Source of the DNA: Mercurialis annua
Taxonomy: Eukaryota; Streptophyta; Magnoliopsida; Malpighiales; Euphorbiaceae
NCBI RefSeq assembly: GCF_937616625.2
Contig: NC_065577.1
Location: forward strand, 25,185,501 to 25,249,500
Reading direction: 5' to 3'
DNA length: 64,000 bases
Under the pieces are notes generated by a model. That model was not told the origin of the DNA and searched no databases. It saw only the letters and a program-made list of their open reading frames with translations. Shown in pieces: positions 35,651-47,640 of the stretch. A program made the position numbers and the translations under genes. Numbering within the stretch: position 1 is the stretch's first letter; the number at the start of each line of letters is the position of its first letter.

Positions 35651-36408
35651 GAGGGCTCTTAATGAGTAACTGTTTAGATTAAAATACAAAGGTTATCTTG
35701 TGCATTTGTGCCATTTCAATGATTTCATACGTGCCAATACTCTTTCATGAACTTAATAAAATCAATTAACGTACAAAATTTATTTTAATTGTAAATTAAA
35801 ATTGTGTTAATTCTTTCAACAATTTTGATTATGATATTCCATAGGGATTTATACGCAACAGTAGTATATGATGATTTCAACCTGATAAATGTTAAACTAG
35901 AATTTGAGTGGAACGGATTATCACATAATAATTGGCGACTCTTGGTTTGCATGCCTGGATTTGCATAAACAGCCGGGCAGCTTTTCGGTGGTTTCTTATT
36001 TCTATTCCTAATCTAATATAGTACAGCAATAACATTGAATTTTTCTATATGTTTTAGCTTATTTATACAATTAATATAGTATATATACATATTCTGGGGA
36101 TAACAAACTACTACAATACTGAAATGATTAAACCTATTCTGGGGTCCCTAAACTAGCACCGTCAATCCAATATCAAAAGTCCGGTGGAGATTCAGATGAA
36201 CCAGAATTCCTTATTATCACCTTCGAGTCAATAAAACCATCAACTATAATCTGCTAGATGTCATCAAGAAGTAACCCTGTAAGAGAAAGGTCTCCAACTT
36301 TGTCCTTTCTTTGATCTTACCCTCCGTTCCATACCATTAATACAAAGTTATTACAAAGGAAATAGGGTAGAGCAAGAAACGTAATCAAAATCAAAAACAA
36401 GAGACCCG

Positions 36409-36497
36409 GTATAAGCGCTAAGTAGCAAACTGCTAGGTCGTGGGTTCGATCAGTCCCACAAGCGCTCTCCTTCCCAAATTACCAAAAAAAAAAAAAA
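36409..36497 (+). mobile_element. tRNA-like SINE, copy 1
   Basis: An 89-bp insertion ends in a 14-A tail and is flanked by GACCCG at 36403-36408 and 36499-36504. It folds like a reduced tRNA: AGCGCT at both ends as an acceptor stem, hairpin TAGCA-aac-TGCTA, and a T-arm GTGGG-ttcgatcagt-CCCAC containing a GGTTCGATC B-box-like sequence. One cloverleaf arm is missing. It is duplicated with the 5.2-kb unit. Confidence 0.6.
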
Positions 36498-36559
36498 CGA
36501 CCCGACAGGAGTCATGACTCTCACATGTCACGAAGGTGGCAGATCGTCAAAAAAAAACA

Positions 36560-36930
36560 TGAGAATACTTAGTTTTAAGAGAAGTGAAAACCAAGTATCT
36601 AATAAACCTAATCAGACAGTTGCAAAAAATGAGACTAGAGTGCTTAAAAGGAAACGAGATTAATCTATTGACACTGGTGAAAATGACATCAGAGATACAG
36701 ATATTGCCGAACTGCTCAATCGCTGTTGTCCAACTACACGAGAGATTATTGCCCCAATCGCAGTTGTCCAACTAGTAAACATGAGACAATTCTTGAAACT
36801 AACCTGTTTACAGAGGCTCCCTTAGCCATCCCCGTCAAAGTCCATCTTCAATCCCATCAGCAAGTTCCACGAAACTTGTGGGGCCTCATGCCAAGGGAAA
36901 TAGAATCTCCTGCAGAGGAATGCTAAGAAA
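36560..36930 (+). pseudogene. Unrecognised coding-like segment, unit 1
   Basis: The forward strand reads MRILSFKRSENQVSNKP, VLKRKRD, stop, then DTGENDIRDTDIAELLNRCC and VVQLVNMRQFLKLT in one frame, with charged and polar composition like real protein. It carries one stop in unit 1. I do not recognise a family. It lies opposite the reverse-strand promoter of the unit. Confidence 0.3.
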
Positions 36931-36937
36931 AATAGAA

Positions 36938-37018
36938 TCACCAAGAGAAAATGTTGGGAATACAGCAAATAGGATCCCGCTCCTTGAAAAAGTTGTGATC
37001 TTCACATAGCAACACCAT
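36938..37018 (-). CDS. Short ORF of 26 codons behind the unit promoter, unit 1
   Basis: About 150 nt downstream of the TATA box the first ATG opens 26 codons: MVLLCEDHNFFKERDP then ICCIPNIFSW and TGA. The same-length frame follows the same promoter at 42231-42151 and, diverged, at 55731-55811. Differences between the diverged copies are mostly amino-acid changing, so conservation as a peptide is doubtful; it may be an upstream ORF of a lost gene. Confidence 0.35.
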   Translation of the reverse strand: MVLLCEDHNFFKERDPICCIPNIFSW

Positions 37019-37167
37019 CGGGTTTCTGGAAAAAGTAATCACCAGAAAGAGAAGGAAAGAGGAAAGGAAAATCTTTTAGTTAGCAATATCGCAAAGAATA
37101 AATTCGAAAAGAAATAGAAATCACAAGAAGTGGAAGTTGAACAAAAAAAGGAAGAAACTTCAACCGT

Positions 37168-37260
37168 TATTTATAAGGAGATGTAGTCGCAAATGAAATG
37201 GTCAAAGGAAATTGAAGCATTGCTTCGGGAAGGAACGGTAATTATGGAAGACAACTAATA
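37168..37260 (-). promoter_or_regulatory. TATA promoter of the unit, reverse strand, copy in unit 1
   Basis: On the reverse strand CCTTATAAATAACGG lies at 37168-37175, preceded by 'tttcctttgaccatttcat' and 'gcgactacatctcc'. The same promoter text recurs at 42.38 (-), 55.59 (+) and 59.16 kb (+), with broken copies at 57.86 (-) and 60.41 kb (-). Downstream is a pyrimidine-rich leader. Confidence 0.6.
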
Positions 37261-37945
37261 TGAAAAAGAAAAATTTTAATTAAATAAATATATTACAAAT
37301 TCCACTAACATTAGACCATTAGTTTCAGTAACTTTGTTCTCATTTATAAACAATTTATAACATTAACAAAAGGTTGATAAAAATGAAACGCCTCTGTGCG
37401 GATATTTATCTTCAGATAACTCTAAAGTCGAACCACGTAAGCCCTACAAGAGTATTACTTTTCCACGTAAGCCCTACAAGAGTATTCGGGTATCGTGTAA
37501 ATCCTGACTTCAGATTTCCCTATTTAATACGATATGGCAAAGTGACTATGCACAAGTCGTCTATAAACTGAAGTAATCATCATTAAAGAGACTTGTTTAG
37601 TCATAGACTGAGATATGCAGAAGTCGCTTGGTCATTTTGCTAGTCATTAATTATTCTTGGGAGTTATGTTGGCGGTGAGTATGGACATTGAATAGGCCAA
37701 GATTATTAATTACAATTAACTCTCTTCCAACGACCCCTTGTTTTATAAGAACACACAACTTCTTCTCTCAAAATCAAATCAAAATGAGTAGCCGGATAAG
37801 TCTAATTAATAGCCGGATAAAGAGTTGTGAAAATTTACGATAAAGAGTTGTAATATCTGATACTCCTCAACCATTTAATTATGTTTTTTTTTCTTATCTT
37901 ATTTGTAGATATGAATTTCATAGTCGAAAAGAACAATGCTGCATT

Positions 37946-38041
37946 ACAATCTGTGTCGTGGCACTCTCCTGGGCTGCCATCACACAGTCCTTTATCTCAC
38001 TGTGTGGTGGCAGCCTAGGAGAGTGCCACCACAAAGATTGT
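37946..38041 (+). ncRNA. miRNA-precursor-like hairpin, copy 2
   Basis: Same 96-nt foldback as copy 1 with one loop-side change (cacacagtcc for cacacaatcc). Both stem arms are unchanged. Confidence 0.55.
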
Positions 38042-38400
38042 AGGTATTCCTGCTAAGGCAGCTGGAAAATAGTATTGTTCACCGCTCTCTTTATTGCCTT
38101 GTCATAAATTTGTCTCATTTCGAATTGTACTATAAAAAGGTCGTTTGGTTATACCCATTAAGAAATTGAAATAGTTTTAAAAAGTTCATATTAATCTATC
38201 TTTTAGTAATAAGAGCAGCAATGGATCCATCATTTTGTATCTCTTGATAGTAAACTTGATTCGAAGTAAAATATTGTAGAAACCTGTGGAATTACCCGGA
38301 AAAAAAATAGTTTATTATAAATTCTCGTTAAAAGCGACGTATTTTTAAACTTAGAAGTAAAATAATCAAATATTTATTTTACTTACTTGAAAATAAATAA

Positions 38401-38660
38401 TTATAGGAAAAGTTGAAATATACGGATACAGGCACTTGTACGTTTTTTATCAGGGTGATATCTGCCCGGATATGGTGTAGATTTAACCGTGACTCTGCAC
38501 ACGCAGGGGTTTAAGGTGAGTTTCGCCATTTTTAGAGACGAATCCGGGTAGGATGTCCCCACGAAAGCCGTAGGACGTCCAGGGACGTTCGGACGATTCC
38601 AATCGGATTCCGGAAACACGAGTTTTTGCACGAAGCGAGCCGACCAGCTTTCTTATTTCT
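38401..38660 (-). repeat. Module E, unit 2, with the recurring open frame
   Basis: The frame 38631-38401 differs from the unit 1 copy by a handful of residues (for example H to R after DWN and G to R after YPG) and no stop. Confidence 0.5.
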
Positions 38661-41626
38661 TTTATGTTTTCGTATAGTAATTCGATTCTCGTAATTCCAC
38701 GAATAGAAGTAAAATATTACGGCAACCTATGGAATTACCTGGAAAAAAATCGTGACTTTTAAAAGCGACGTACATTTAAACCTGTGAAAAGTAAAATACG
38801 AATCCGGATACATGGAAGCTGTAAGCATTCGGGTCAGCGTTCCTGGGAAGTTCAATTTAAGCCGACAATTATCAAGAACTTAACAATGCTTAGTTAAACT
38901 GTTTCTTTATCTATCCGGGTAGGTCACATAATCACAAACATCGACTGAACGAATCTTGCTCTGCTTCCACATGTACTCTATTTCCGTGTGTTGTTTTGAT
39001 TAAGCGCAAAACAATAGATACACGCAAGTTATCAATCAGATAAGCTCAGCATATACCATTCTTTTTCAGAAATATCAGTTTCCTTTAACTCCGTACACAA
39101 AAAAATTTCTCAATTATTGAACATTATATATTGACAGAAAAAAAGAAGTTTAATTTTGCGCAATACGAAAAGAGACGGCCAGCTTTCCTATTTCTTTTAT
39201 GTCTCTGTATTGTAATTTGATTCTCGTAATTCCACGAATAGAAGTAAAATATTACGGCCACCTATGGAATTACCCAGAAAAAAATAGATTTTAAAAGCGA
39301 CGTACATTTAAAACTGTGAAAAGTAAAATAATCAAAGATGTATTTTACTTAATCCAATTTGCTGTATTCCCATAAATATTTTATAAGGGGGGCATGGTTA
39401 ATGTTCTTGTAGGACCTTTTATCAGCCATGTATTAATTCAAAGGTGCATTCCAAACAAAGCCTGCTAAATGGAGCATAAGAGCTCCTTTACCAATTACAT
39501 ACAAAAGTAGGCATGTACTTTCTTTTTTACCAGTTGTGCCTGTACTTTTTTTTATCGAACTCTCTATAAAAAAAAGCGGATATAAACGGATACAGGCACC
39601 ATTACGTTTTTTATCTGGGCGATATCGGCCAGGATATGGTGTAGATTTCACTGTGGCTCTGCACACGCATGGGCTTCAAGGGAGGTTTCGCCCTTTTTAG
39701 AAGACGAATTCGGGTAGGCTATCCCCCACGAAAGCTGAAGGACGTCCAGAGACGTTCGGATGAGTCCAATCGAACTCCGAAAAAAAATAGATCCTCGTAA
39801 AAGCGACGTACATATAGACCAGTGAAAAGTAAAATAAACAAGCATGTATTTTACTAACTCTGAAGATAAATAATCATGAACCGCTTCCGTTGCCAAACTA
39901 GGCACCCCGTCGATAAAAAAGGTAAACATGGATTACCCCAATCGAACGCCGGGAACACCAGGTGTGCCTGTACTTTTTTTTATCGAACTCTCTAAAAAAT
40001 AAGAAAAGTGGATATATACGGATACAGGCACTTGTACGTTTTTTATCCGTGCGATGTCCGCCACGATATGGTGTAGATTTCAACTTGACTCTGCACACGC
40101 AGGGTCTTCATGGGACGTCCAGGGACGAATCCGGGACTCATGATTAATTTTTTGGAAAGAAGTTTTTAACTATATATGTATATTTAAAAATACAATGATG
40201 TCTTATGAATACCTTGTTTTTCAGTTCGGGACATTTCTATAAAAAAAACATTTGGTCGAAATTGATAAATGTAAAAAAGTACAAGGATATGTAGCAGCCA
40301 TATTACAGATATCTAGTAGATATATTTTTAATTGCTGAGTTAGAACTGCCGGACAAGAGGATATGCCATAAATAACAGTACCATGCCCTCTAGAAACTGA
40401 AGTAATCTTAAACAGTACTGGTACTAGTATTATTTTTGGAAAACCCATTTATTTATATGGGGGGGGTCTTAATGAGTAACACAAAAGATATGGTTTTTAA
40501 CTTATCTCTAACACAAAAGATAGATGTAAAGGCCAGGACTCAAGATTAGTTTTTTGGAAAGAAGTTTTTAACTGTATTTGTGTATTTAAAAATAGACTGA
40601 TGTCTTATGAATCCCTTGTTATTGAATTCGGGACATTTCCATAAAAAAAAACATTTTGTCGCAATTGATAAATTTGAATAAGGATCAGAATAATGCAGCT
40701 ACACGTTGGATATCCCGCATATACATATGTTATTGCTGAGTCAGGACTACCAGACTAGGGGTTATGCCATAGATAACAGTATGACTTTTCACTGTACCAT
40801 GCCTTCTAGAAACTGAAGTAATCACAAACAGTAGAATTATTTTTGAAAAACACATTTATTTATATAGGGGGGCTCTTAATGAGTAACTTTTTAGATTAAA
40901 ATACAAAGGTTATCTTGTGCATTTGTGCCATTTCAATGATTTCATACGTGCCAATACTCTTTCATGAACTTAATAAAATCAATTAACGTACAAAATTTGT
41001 TTTAATTGTAAATTAAAATTGTGTTAATTCTTTCAACAATTTTGATTATGATATTCCATAGGGATTTATACGCAACAGTAGTATATGACAATATCAGCCT
41101 GATAAATGTTAAACTAGAATTTGAGTGGAACGGATTATCACATAATAATTGGCGACTCTTGGTTTGCATGCCTGGATTTGCATAAACAGTCGGACAGCTT
41201 TTCAGTGGTTTCTTATTTCTATTCCTAATCTAATATAGTACGGCAATAACATTGAATTTTTCTATATGTTTTAGCTTATTTATACAATTAATATAGTATA
41301 CATACATATTCTGGGGATAACAAACTACTACAATACTGAAATGATTAAACCTATTCTGGGGTCCCTAAACTAGCACCGTCAATCCAATATCAAAAGTCCG
41401 GTGGAGATTCAGATGAACCAGAATTCCTTATTATCACCTTCGAGTCAATAAAACCATCAACTATAATCTGCTAGATGTCATCAAGAAGTAACCCTGTAAG
41501 AGAAAGGTCTCCAACATTGCCCTTAAATTTGATCTTACCCTCCGTTCCATACCATCAATACAAAGTTATTACAAAGGAAATAGAGTAGAGCAAGAAACGT
41601 CATCAAAATCAAAAACAAGAGACCCG

Positions 41627-41711
41627 GTATAAGCGCTAAGTAGCAAACTGCTAGGTCGTGGGTTCGATCAGTCCCACAAGCGCTCTCCTTCCCAAATTAC
41701 CAAAAAAAAAA
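41627..41711 (+). mobile_element. tRNA-like SINE, copy 2
   Basis: Same insertion in unit 2, with a shorter A tail (10 A) and the same GACCCG flanks (41621-41626, 41713-41718). The body is unchanged, so this copy arose by segment duplication, not by a new insertion. Confidence 0.6.
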
Positions 41712-41771
41712 CGACCCGACAGGAGTCATGACTCTCACATGGCACGAAGGTGGCAGATCGTCAAAAAAAAC

Positions 41772-42139
41772 ATGAGAATACTTAGTTTTAAGAGAAGTGA
41801 AAACCAAGTGTCTAATAAACCTAATCAGACAGTTGCAAAAAATGAGACTAGAGTGCTTAAAAGGAAACGGGATTAATCTATTGACACTGGTGAAAATGAC
41901 ATCAGAGATACAGATATTGCCGAACTGCTCAATCGCTGTTGTCAAACTACATGAGAGATTATTGCCCCAATCGCGGTTGTCCAACTAGCAAACATGAGAC
42001 AATTCTTGAAACTAACCTATTTACACAGGCTCCCTTAGCCAGCCCCGTCAAAGTCCATCTTCAATCCCATCAGCAAGTTCCACGAAACTTGTGGGGCCTC
42101 ATGCTAAGGGAAATAGAATCTCCTGCAGAGGAATGCTAA
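41772..42139 (+). pseudogene. Unrecognised coding-like segment, unit 2
   Basis: Copy of the 36.56-kb segment; a second stop (TGA in place of CGA after QTT) has appeared here, so the frame is decaying. Confidence 0.3.
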
Positions 42140-42150
42140 GAAAAATAGAA

Positions 42151-42231
42151 TCACCAAGAGAAAATGTTGGGAATACAGCAAATAGGATCCCGCTCCTTGA
42201 AAAAGTTGTGATCTTCACATAGCAACACCAT
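42151..42231 (-). CDS. Short ORF of 26 codons behind the unit promoter, unit 2
   Basis: Identical in coding content to the unit 1 copy (MVLLCEDHNFFKERDP, ICCIPNIFSW). Same caution applies: no known family, function unknown. Confidence 0.35.
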   Translation of the reverse strand: MVLLCEDHNFFKERDPICCIPNIFSW

Positions 42232-42378
42232 CGGGTTTCTGGAAAAAGTAATCACCAGAAAGAGAAGGAAAGAGGAAAGGAAAATCTTTTAGTTAGCAAT
42301 ATCGCAAAGAATAAATTCGAAAAGAAATAGAAATTGCAAGAAGTGGAAGTTGAACAAAAAAAGAAGAAACCTCAACCG

Positions 42379-42480
42379 TTATTTATAGGGAGATGTAGTC
42401 GCAAACGAAACGGTCAAAGGAAATTGAAGCATTGCTTCGGGAAGGAACGGTAATTATAGAAGACAACTAATATGAAAAAG
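42379..42480 (-). promoter_or_regulatory. TATA promoter of the unit, reverse strand, copy in unit 2
   Basis: CCCTATAAATAACGG on the reverse strand, with the canonical CCCTATAAATA as in the 59.16-kb copy. Confidence 0.6.
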
Positions 42481-43155
42481 CAAAATTTAAGTTAAATAAA
42501 TATATTACAAATTCCACTAACATTAGACCATTAGTTTCAGTAACTTTGTTCTCATTTATAAACATTTATAACATTAACAAAAGGTTGATAAAAATGAAAC
42601 GCCTCTGTGCGGATATTTATCTTCAGATAACTCTAAAATCGAACCACGTAAGCCCTACAAGAGTATTACTTTTCCATGTAAGCCCTACAAGAGTATTCGG
42701 GTATCGTGTAAATCCTGACTTCAGATTTCCCTATTTAATACGATATGGCAAAGTGACTGTACACAAGTCGTCTATAAACTGAAGTAATCATCATTAAAGA
42801 GACTTGTTTAGTCATAGACTGAGATATGCAGAAGCCGCTTGGTCATTTTGCTAGTCATTAATAATTCTTGGGAGGTATGTTGGCGGTGAGTATGGACATT
42901 GAATAGGCCAGGATTATTAATTACAATTAACTCTCTTCCAACGACCCCTTGTTTTTTAAGAACACACAACTTCTTCTCTCAAAATCAAATCAAACTGAGT
43001 AGCCGGATAAGTATAATTAATAGCCGGATAAAGAGTTGTGAAAATTTACGATAAAGAGTTGTAATATCTGATACTCCTCAACCATTTAATTATGTTTTTT
43101 TTCTTATCTTATTTGTAGATATGAATTTCGTAGTCGAAAAGAACAATGCTGCATT

Positions 43156-43251
43156 AGAATCTGTGTCGTGGCACTCTCCTGGGCTGCCATCACATAGTCC
43201 TTTATCTCACTGTGTGGTGGCAGCCTAGGAGAGTGCCACCACAAAGATTGT
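43156..43251 (+). ncRNA. miRNA-precursor-like hairpin, copy 3
   Basis: Same foldback; ACAATCT has become AGAATCT at the base of the stem and there are two changes at the loop, while the central 25 bp of the stem are kept. Confidence 0.55.
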
Positions 43252-43611
43252 AGGTATTCCTGCTAAGGCAGTTGGAAAATAGTATTGTTCACCGCTCTCT
43301 TTATTGCCTTGTCATAAATTTGTCTCATTTCGAATTGTACTATAAAAAGGTCGTTTGGTTATACCCATTAAGAAATTGAAATAGTTTTAAAAAGTTCATA
43401 TTAATCTACCTTTTAGAAATAATAGCAGCAATGGATCCATCATTTTGTATCTCTTGATAGTAAACTTGATTAGAAGTAAAATATTGTAGAAACCTGTGGA
43501 ATTACCCGGAATAAAAAATAGTTTATTATAAATTCTCGTTAAAAGCGACGTATTTTAAAACTTAGAAGTAAAATAATCAAATATTTATTTTACTTACTAG
43601 AAAATAAATAA

Positions 43612-43880
43612 TTATAGGAAAATTGGAAATATACAGATACAGGCACTTGTACGTTTTTTATCAGGGTGATATCTGCCCGGATATGGTGTAGATTTAACCG
43701 TGACTCTGCACACGCAGGGGCTTAAGGCGAGTTTCGCAATTTTTTGAGACGAATCCGGGTAGGATGTCCCCACGAAAGCCGTAGGACGTCCAGGGACGTT
43801 CGGATGATTCCAATCGGACTCCGGAAACACGAGTTTTGCACGAAAAGAACCGGCCAGCTTTCCTATTTCTTTTATGTCTC
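43612..43880 (-). repeat. Module E, unit 3, with the recurring open frame
   Basis: The frame 43830-43612 starts at FPESDWNHPN; a lost T in 'gagttttgcac' removes the upstream MQKL seen in units 1 and 2. The rest is open to the same end point. Confidence 0.5.
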
Positions 43881-44106
43881 CATATAGTAATTCGATTCTC
43901 GTAATTCCACGAATAGAAGTAAAATATTATGGAAACCTATGGAATTACCCGAAAAAAATCGTGACTTTTAAAATTGACGTACATTTAAACCTGTGAAAAG
44001 TAAAATACGGATCCGGATAGGATGTCCTCATGGAAGCTGTAAGCATTCCGGTCAGCGTTCCTGGGACGTTCAATTTAAGCCGACAATCATCAAGAACTTA
44101 ACAATT

Positions 44107-45050
44107 TTTTAATTTAAGCTTACCTACTGTTAATTAAATTTTTTAATCAGAAAATTCTAACTAATTAATGATAGGGTTAGTCTTATGGTTTAGCATAGTG
44201 TTAGGGTTCAGTCGTTTAGGGTTTAGAAATACTCCATGATTTAGTACAGACAAGAATAACTCTAAATTCAAGCCACGTAAGCCCCACAGGAGTATTAACT
44301 CCTGACTTCAGATTCTGGCTCCGCCCATATTTAATACGATAATGTAGATCAGTCTGCTAGTATTAAATTATTAATACGTCAGTCGAAATTTCAAGACTAT
44401 GGGTTCCGTCTAGTCTAGCCACCAGTTCTCTACATCATCATTAATAATAAATTCAATGCATTCTAAAATACGACATGCACGCATTTAACTCGTATAATAG
44501 TATGATAAATAGTGGATAATTTTATTAAGTAATATGCTAATATTTGTTTTTTAACTTGAATTTGGGAGGTGGTTTAATATGATTCAACTTCCAATTAACT
44601 GTTACCATATCGATAGTTTAGCCATGCATTGACTTATACATTTACCCTGCCCAAGAATCAATAAACCATTGGATTTAAAACTGTTTCCAACGTAGAAAAT
44701 GCATTAATGTTCGCTCTCTCAAATCCCATCCATCAGTTAAAATTCTTGGGAAGGGAAAAAGTAATCGCTGGAAATTGGAAAATTTATTAAGTTGTGATTT
44801 AATTGAATGCAGCGGGAATGTCAATGTATATCGCTGGTTTATATATATGCTGGATTTAAAAAATTATTTCCCTAACAAAATCCATCGAATTTTCTTCTCT
44901 AAGAATCAAACTCTAATAAAACATACTTCTCTAAGCGAAGCATACAAAAATACAGAGATTAAACGCTTCTCATCCATTTGTTAACTGTTTGAGCAGTTCA
45001 AAGCCCCACACTGTTATGTATGAAGCAAAATAATCATGAAATATCTTCAG
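44107..45050. other. Low-information stretch with telomere-like and module A scraps
   Basis: 44172-44230 has scattered TTTAGGG/TTAGGG motifs among other bases. 44270-44345 is a diverged module A piece (ccacgtaagccccac, cctgacttcagattctgg). An open frame at 44775-44984 is not recognised. Confidence 0.45.
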
Positions 45051-45054
45051 CGAA

Positions 45055-45560
45055 TGAGAACTCTCAAACATCGGATGAACGACTCTCGTTATTTTTAATT
45101 ATCTTTTTGGTTCGGTGGAAAAAGGCAGAGGGAGAGTCTTAAGACATGGATATGTGCTGCAGTGAAGATGGTGGTTTTGTCTTGCCTTCTAGCTTGCTCA
45201 CTTCTGCAACATTGACATCATTATGTTTAAACTTATGCAGCAATTTGAGTATTTCTACTTCAGTTTGTTTGTCTGCTCTCAATTTTGTCTGCTCTCAAGT
45301 TCTACTTCAGTTTGTTTGTCCGGTTGTCTGGTCCTGGAGCAGCTGTGTTTTTGGGACTTGCTAATGCTGAGAAACTAATTCTTACAGAAGATATCATTGA
45401 GGTGACTCTCCTGTTGCCTTCACTATTTCAATTATCTTTTTGGTTCGGTGGAAGAAGGCAAAGGGAGAGTAGTGAAACTCAAGATGCAGGAGATGCAAGC
45501 ATGAAAAACTTGAGCAATTTACACTTCTTGAAGACATTATATCTCGACTCAAAATGAAAG
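45055..45560 (+). pseudogene. Leader/start cassette with unrecognised short frames
   Basis: 45062-45090 carries the 'ctcaaacatcggATGAACGA' cassette, here followed by a stop after seven codons. A 40-bp segment with 'ttatctttttggttcggtgg' is present twice (about 45100 and 45430). Between them a forward frame reads VRLSGPGAAVFLGLANAEKL, ILTEDIIE ending at a GTGACT donor-like site. I do not recognise the family. Confidence 0.3.
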
Positions 45561-45639
45561 AAGCCATCAGAAGTAGTGTTATGTCCAAAAGATGGGAATT
45601 TCTTTTGGTAATTGATTCTGGGGGTTACTCTAATAAATA

Positions 45640-46310
45640 ATTATAAGTTCATTCACTTGGCACATCAACCGTAAAAATGTAAACATGTATTACTCCAATC
45701 GGATGCCGGGAACACGAGTTTTTGCATGAAGAGAGCCAGCCAACTTTCCTATTTCTTTTGTGTCTCTTGATAGTAATTATTTATTCCAGGAATCTTCAAT
45801 TAATTGGTTTGTTATAATTTTATATATGAAGATAGATGTAAATGCCAGGACTCAAGATTAGTTTTTTGGAAAGATGTTTTTAACTCTATTTATATATTTA
45901 AAACTACACTGATGTCTTATGAACACCTTGTTATTCAATTGGGGACTTTTCTATAAAAAAAATATTTTGTCGCAATTGATAAATCTTAAAAACGATCAGA
46001 TTATAACATATAATTGCGATATTGCCATTTTTGTTAAATAATTAGATTACTAAGTAGTTGATGGGAATATAGGATGACGTTCCCTGCGTCCTGTATAATT
46101 AAGATTGGGGGGTTAATCCCTACACTTTGCATGATAAGAAGGTAGAAGTAGGGATCGTAGTTTAATAGATGTTTATAAAGAGAAGTTCAATGAATGTTTT
46201 CCATGCTTAGCCGTAGTAATAAAAAATTAATTAACTAGTCCATAGAGTAGAATGCAGCGTATCTGGCAACTATCTATAGATATTTTTAATACTGCAGCTT
46301 GTTACCCCAC
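45640..46310 (+). repeat. Local repeat pieces with reverse matches at 62.1-63.5 kb
   Basis: 45640-45850 matches 62140-62300 and 62540-62610 in reverse; 45850-46010 is module F; 46060-46310 matches 63270-63475 in reverse ('gacgttccctgcgtcctgta', 'ctagtccatagagtagaatg'). Confidence 0.7.
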
Positions 46311-46399
46311 GGATGATGGGATGACCGTGTCTTTTAATATAAGTTCATTTTGTAATATCATCATCACTACTGCTACCGCTGTTCAATGCGGCGATGCCC

Positions 46400-46760
46400 G
46401 TGTCTCTTACTATAAGTTCATCCTTTAGGCACATTAACCTTACAAAGGTAAAGCATGGATTTCGTAATCGGACGCCGGGACACGAGGCGTGCCTGTACGT
46501 GGATATATGCGGATACAGGCACGTATTCATTGTTTTCAAGGCAATATCTTACGAATATGACGTTGATTTTGCAGTGACTTTGCAAATGCAGGAGTTTTAA
46601 GGGAGATCCCACCATGTAGTTAGCCCTTTATAGAAGACAAAACCGGGTAGGATGTCCCCATGGAAGATGTAGAAAGTGGAGTAGGATATCCAGGGACATT
46701 CAGATCATTCCAATCGGCCGCCGGAATACTTTATAAAGCGACGTGAATTTAAACTGTAAA
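46400..46760. repeat. Diverged module E
   Basis: Recognisable by 'atgcggatacaggcacg', 'accgggtaggatgtcc' and 'atccagggacattcagatc', but well diverged from the tandem-unit copies. Confidence 0.6.
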
Positions 46761-47640
46761 GTAAAATAATTGTAAACCGTTGCCGTTGCCATGCCCATGT
46801 CTATTAATATAAGTTAATCACCTGGCCACATTAACAGTACAAAGGATATCATGGAAAACCCCAAAGGACGCTGGGAACACCAGGTGTCCCTGTACTTTTC
46901 TTTATCATTCCCTGCTTTAACGTATCGTATTCGGTTCAACGAATTTGTCAAAATGGAGAAGTCCTTTTAGGTGAACCAAGTCCACCCGGTAGGATTATGA
47001 ACCATCCATTTAAGTGACATGTGGCGTGATTATTTCGAGTTACATTTAACATTTGAGAAGATTTATTAGGAATACAATTAAAAATTACCCATGTAATCTC
47101 TAAGGAAAACGCTTTATTACCCACCATCTCAACCCGAATTTACAAATATCTTCTTTATATCCTTAAATGAGTTGTGTCTCGCCAATGCATGTCACTTGTA
47201 CAATTGAAATTTTATGCTTCAGGGTACAATTGAAATGAATAAATGCAAAATAGTGTAAAATTGACTGATTTTCAACGTCAGGGTAAGATTGAAAAGGGAA
47301 TAAAAGGTTGGGGTTTTTTTAAGTTATTAGGCCAAATAAAAAAAGTAAATGTCACTGTGGACAAGCCGTCTAGAAACGGAAGTAATCATACGGATCTTGG
47401 TTAATAATCTTCTGATATTAAAACCCAGGTTGTTGCAAACTTGCTTAATGATCTTCTAGGCTCTGTCTACCAGTTCTCTGCATCCTCATCAAAAACGAAT
47501 TCAATCGAGTCAAATAATAAGCTAGTCGAATTTATTATTAATTAATGCTTTTATTTATGACTTGTTTCGTCACCGCTACATCTTTGTATAAAATTAATTT
47601 TCAATCTTCCACAAGCGGGTCAATATGTTGCTATTTGAAA
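46761..47640. other. Stretch without a recognised gene
   Basis: Short repeat scraps only: 46795-46900 resembles module E', and 47360-47490 resembles the 12.3/44.4-kb piece ('accagttctctgcatcctc'). No coding frame recognised. Confidence 0.45.

Larger units (their letters stand above)
32228..44106. repeat. Tandem array of a 5.2-kb unit, about 2.3 copies
   Basis: The 'ctgacttcagatt' landmark begins unit 1 at 32228, unit 2 at 37504 and unit 3 at 42715; unit 3 stops near 44106. Units are nearly identical over long stretches, with scattered substitutions and small indels, so the duplication is recent. Unit 1 has about 95 bp (near 32547-32645, with 'taaaccctaataaata') that units 2 and 3 lack but the partial copy at 60.4 kb has. 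Each unit contains, left to right, a hairpin, module E, module E' with a 34.7-kb type frame, two diverged copies of module F, a SINE and a reverse promoter (in units 1 and 2). No recognised protein family is coded. Confidence 0.92.

Noticed and set aside
36319..36350. Another Stowaway end ('ccctccgttccataccatta')
   Set aside because: Only about 10 bases resemble the terminus, with no TA duplication and no matching right end.
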